Virus record (IMG/VR): IMGVR_UViG_3300022928_000111
Location: 1-24,449 of that record
From: a virus
Reading direction: 5' to 3' (one strand)
DNA: 24,449 nt
In this document: positions 22,690 to 24,449 of the stretch, piece by piece
Numbering within the stretch: the stretch's first letter is position 1
How the letters are laid out: every line of letters starts with the position of its first letter
Notes under the pieces: generated by a model
What the model was told of the DNA's origin: nothing
Databases searched by the model: none
What the model saw: the letters and a program-made list of their open reading frames with translations, nothing else
Made by a program: the position numbers and the translations under genes

Positions 22690-22943
22690 TACTTCATCTT
22701 TTGTATATCTTTATAAGTACACTCGTCTTCAATACTTATCTCACTATCAGTTTCTATCCATAGTTTAGCACCACAACTAAGTGGTTTATCGGGTTTGTAA
22801 ACCATACGACTTGGTCCGTGTATTTCTACTGCACTACCATATCTAGCCTTGCTACCTTCCTGTACTCTGCAAACAGGAAGTTCTCTGCCATGTTTTTCGT
22901 TTTGTTGTATAATATTTCTATTAATGTGTATATACTTCTTCAT
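22689..22943 (-). CDS. Conserved small marine-phage protein, 84 aa
   Basis: A compact, beta-rich protein: MKKYIHINRNIIQQNEKHGR, LPVCRVQEG, then YGSAVEIHGPSRMVYKPDKP and LSCGAKLWIETDSEI. I recall close relatives in T4-like cyanophages with the same HINxxxI start and PDKPLSCGAxxWIET segment, annotated only as hypothetical. Two conserved cysteines are present but no clear metal site. The ATG overlaps the TGA of the SGNH gene (ATGA), and its stop overlaps the NqrM-like gene's ATG (TAATG). It may be an accessory protein of the replication operon; nothing shows this directly. Confidence 0.78.
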   Translation of the reverse strand: MKKYIHINRNIIQQNEKHGRELPVCRVQEGSKARYGSAVEIHGPSRMVYKPDKPLSCGAKLWIETDSEISIEDECTYKDIQKMK

Positions 22944-23605
22944 TGTGTTATTATATGACTTTTTACAAATTCAGTCAACCTTATAGTAAAATATTCATGC
23001 CCTGCTTCATTTGGGTGTCCATTTTTTGCTATTAAATCTAATCTATTGTCTTCTGCTATTGCACGTCTTAACATACTGTCCATACTGTTTCCATCAATAA
23101 AATAATTTGAATATTGTGTTGCTTTATGATGACCCAGTGCATTAAATTGTATTACTGGAATATTCATTGATTTGCAAATACTGTTAACAATAAATTTTGC
23201 ATTATCTGTGTACATATCATAGCTTTCCTTATCAGACTTTATAACCCATTCACGGGCAGACTGTGGCCATCCATGATTGTCACCAGCAAAGCCGTTATGA
23301 GTCCAAGTATTATTAGTATACCAACTCATTCTAGTTTTTTCTGTCCAACCTATACAAATTATAATTTTATCTTGTGAATCGTATGTATTAAGGAAATATG
23401 TTGAAACTTGTTGTGCTATTGCAAAGTTACTGTTTGCTGGTTCTGCTAAATTATCAAACTGATAACCTAAGTTATTAGCAAGTCTGCCTAGCCATACATT
23501 GTTATTTCTATAACGTGTGTTAGCATGATGATACTCATTGCCTAACTTAGGATCTACAAGTTCACTGCCATAAGTGAAACTACAACCAAAGCCTACAAGT
23601 TTCAT
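22940..23605 (-). CDS. SGNH/GDSL-like hydrolase
   Basis: The 221-aa protein starts MKLVGFGCSFTYGSEL, where GCSFT is block I with the nucleophile S9. NLAEPANSNFAIAQQ (about 52-66) fits block II, IIICIGWTEKTRM the GxN strand (here GWTE), and AKNGHPNEAGHEYF (193-206) block V with H197. The Asp usually three residues before that His is Lys194, so the Ser-His pair would lack its normal third member; some esterases of the fold work as dyads. It has no signal peptide. Similar proteins occur among marine phages. The role may be deacylation of a surface sugar or a lipid, or a structural role. The ATG overlaps the stop of the upstream structural gene (TAATG). Confidence 0.75.
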   Translation of the reverse strand: MKLVGFGCSFTYGSELVDPKLGNEYHHANTRYRNNNVWLGRLANNLGYQFDNLAEPANSNFAIAQQVSTYFLNTYDSQDKIIICIGWTEKTRMSWYTNNTWTHNGFAGDNHGWPQSAREWVIKSDKESYDMYTDNAKFIVNSICKSMNIPVIQFNALGHHKATQYSNYFIDGNSMDSMLRRAIAEDNRLDLIAKNGHPNEAGHEYFTIRLTEFVKSHIITQ

Positions 23606-24285
23606 TATGGTCTATATAATACTTGACTCAATGTTCCTGAAGTTGTTGTACGTACAAAACGAACTGCACTATATACACCAGTAAAGTTAATGTATGCATT
23701 GTCTGTCTGGTCAGTATAGTTTGTTGTAGATATTGTTGTAAAGTCTGCGTTTTGAATACTATTACTTGGATTGATTGAACCTTGTATTTCCAGGCTACCT
23801 GTGAACGAACTGCTGAAATAAACTTGAGCAGTGTGTTGTGCAGTATTACGATTAATATATGGATCTATTGCTATTGAGCTTCCTGTATTTCCACCACCAA
23901 ATGCTTCGATTGTACTTTCTTTGAAAGCAGGATACATTCCTTCAGTAACTTCTAGTGTACCGTTGGCACTATAATTATCATCTGCGTATGCAGGACTTGT
24001 TCTACCTTCTGGATTTGTAACTTTTAAACTGTAACTGTAAAACTTTGCATCTAAATTAAGTAAGTCACCTTCTGTAATAGTTGCTTCAAATAATCCTCTA
24101 CGTGGATCGATTGCAGTAAGGGCACGTTCAACATATGCTACACTATTTTCTTTATCCATAATAATAATGTTTGCAGTATGGTCTGTCATTACGACACGTT
24201 TTTGATCACGGTTTTTAAATTCTATTCGTATGTAATTGTCTATGCCTCTATAGACTTTTATATTGGGGGTGTAAAACATGCTCAT
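23605..24285 (-). CDS. Putative beta-sandwich virion (baseplate/fibre-like) protein, 226 aa
   Basis: I place the start at ATG 24285 (MSMFYTPNIKVYRGIDNYIR), preceded by GGAG, not at the upstream ATG 24360 that directly abuts a promoter. The first 100 residues are Ig-like strands with RVVMTDHTANIIIMDKENS and YSYSLKVTNPEGRT, resembling BppU/baseplate-type N-terminal domains. After a linker (about 105-135), the second half is a Ser/Thr/Asn-rich beta-sandwich (YFSSSFTGSLEIQGSI to FTGVYSAVRFVRTTTSG). There are no enzymatic residues. A receptor-binding, baseplate or fibre-accessory role is likely. The late promoter is about 80 bases upstream, and the gene heads the coupled leftward array that continues into the replication genes. 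Confidence 0.72.
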   Translation of the reverse strand: MSMFYTPNIKVYRGIDNYIRIEFKNRDQKRVVMTDHTANIIIMDKENSVAYVERALTAIDPRRGLFEATITEGDLLNLDAKFYSYSLKVTNPEGRTSPAYADDNYSANGTLEVTEGMYPAFKESTIEAFGGGNTGSSIAIDPYINRNTAQHTAQVYFSSSFTGSLEIQGSINPSNSIQNADFTTISTTNYTDQTDNAYINFTGVYSAVRFVRTTTSGTLSQVLYRP

Positions 24286-24364
24286 GAGATTATTGACTCC
24301 AGTATCAGTTACAACTGCAGTGTGTAATTGTGTATATAAATATCCAGTAGTAACAGTCATACTG

Positions 24365-24372
24365 TATTTATA
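24365..24372 (-). promoter_or_regulatory. Consensus late promoter for the leftward array
   Basis: A perfect TATAAATA with the CAGTATG extension, running directly into an ATG at 24360. It lies between the divergent structural gene and the plus-strand gene at 24382. Confidence 0.7.
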
Positions 24373-24381
24373 AGAGATAGA

Positions 24382-24449
24382 ATGCCACCATTAGCAGAAG
24401 AAATATTTGAACAATATCCATTTTTAAGTTTAGTTACATATGGTGGACA
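24382..24449 (+). CDS. Partial gene start, conserved marine-phage small protein
   Basis: The ATG at 24382 opens 22 codons that run off the right edge: MPPLAEEIFEQYPFLSLVTY and then GG. A FEQYPFLSLVTYG-like start is one I recall from a small conserved protein of T4-like marine phages that continues with an EYVGIIQN-type segment; this cannot be checked here. AAGAG lies about seven bases upstream. It diverges from the structural gene whose late promoter occupies the same gap. Confidence 0.55.
   Translation, partial: MPPLAEEIFEQYPFLSLVTYGG

Noticed and set aside
1-24449. CRISPR arrays, tRNA genes, insertion sequences or attachment sites
   Set aside because: No regularly spaced repeats, no tRNA-like cloverleaf in the short gaps and no transposase or integrase motifs were seen; almost all sequence is coding.

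Overview
The window is a gene-dense, AT-rich stretch (roughly one third G+C by eye) that reads as part of a T4-like marine myovirus genome. Four things point there: recurring late-promoter octamers of the NATAAATA type, genes packed with 1-11 base stop/start overlaps, a DnaB/gp41-type helicase beside a zinc-finger/TOPRIM primase, and many small proteins of the kind I recall from marine T4-like phages of cyanobacteria and SAR11-type bacteria. I see no rRNA, tRNA, integrase, transposase or CRISPR. The host cannot be named from the sequence.

Layout. (1) 1-4533, minus strand: the start of a tail fibre/spike gene (GTG start, runs off the left edge), a 178-aa unknown, a B12-binding radical SAM enzyme, a RecB/Cas4-like nuclease behind a well-formed sigma70 promoter, and a second radical SAM enzyme. 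(2) 4578-14934, minus strand: about 18 mostly small genes that look like virion, head or assembly proteins. They include a 58-aa gene, a coiled-coil/membrane-anchor (holin-like) protein, a winged-helix-like protein, and a 410-aa protein with a ligase-like KxDG motif. Late promoters and one clear intrinsic terminator punctuate the block. (3) 15027-17545, plus strand: a class 3 lipase and a compact C-family (DnaE-like) DNA polymerase without the N-terminal PHP domain. (4) 17542-24285, minus strand: one tightly overlapping array running from a structural protein through an SGNH hydrolase, an 84-aa conserved protein, an NqrM-like membrane protein, primase, radical SAM, helicase and radical SAM to a short-chain-dehydrogenase-like protein. 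(5) 24382-end, plus strand: the first 22 codons of another gene.

How it fits together. Helicase, primase and the C-family polymerase provide replication functions. The nuclease probably serves host-DNA breakdown or recombination. The long minus-strand block and the tail fibre are late virion genes. What stands out is four different radical SAM enzymes in 24 kb, two of them translationally coupled around the helicase and followed by an SDR-like gene, plus an NqrM-like protein inserted just before primase. Substrates cannot be read from the sequence. Nucleic-acid modification, cofactor or envelope chemistry, or host-metabolism takeover are all open.
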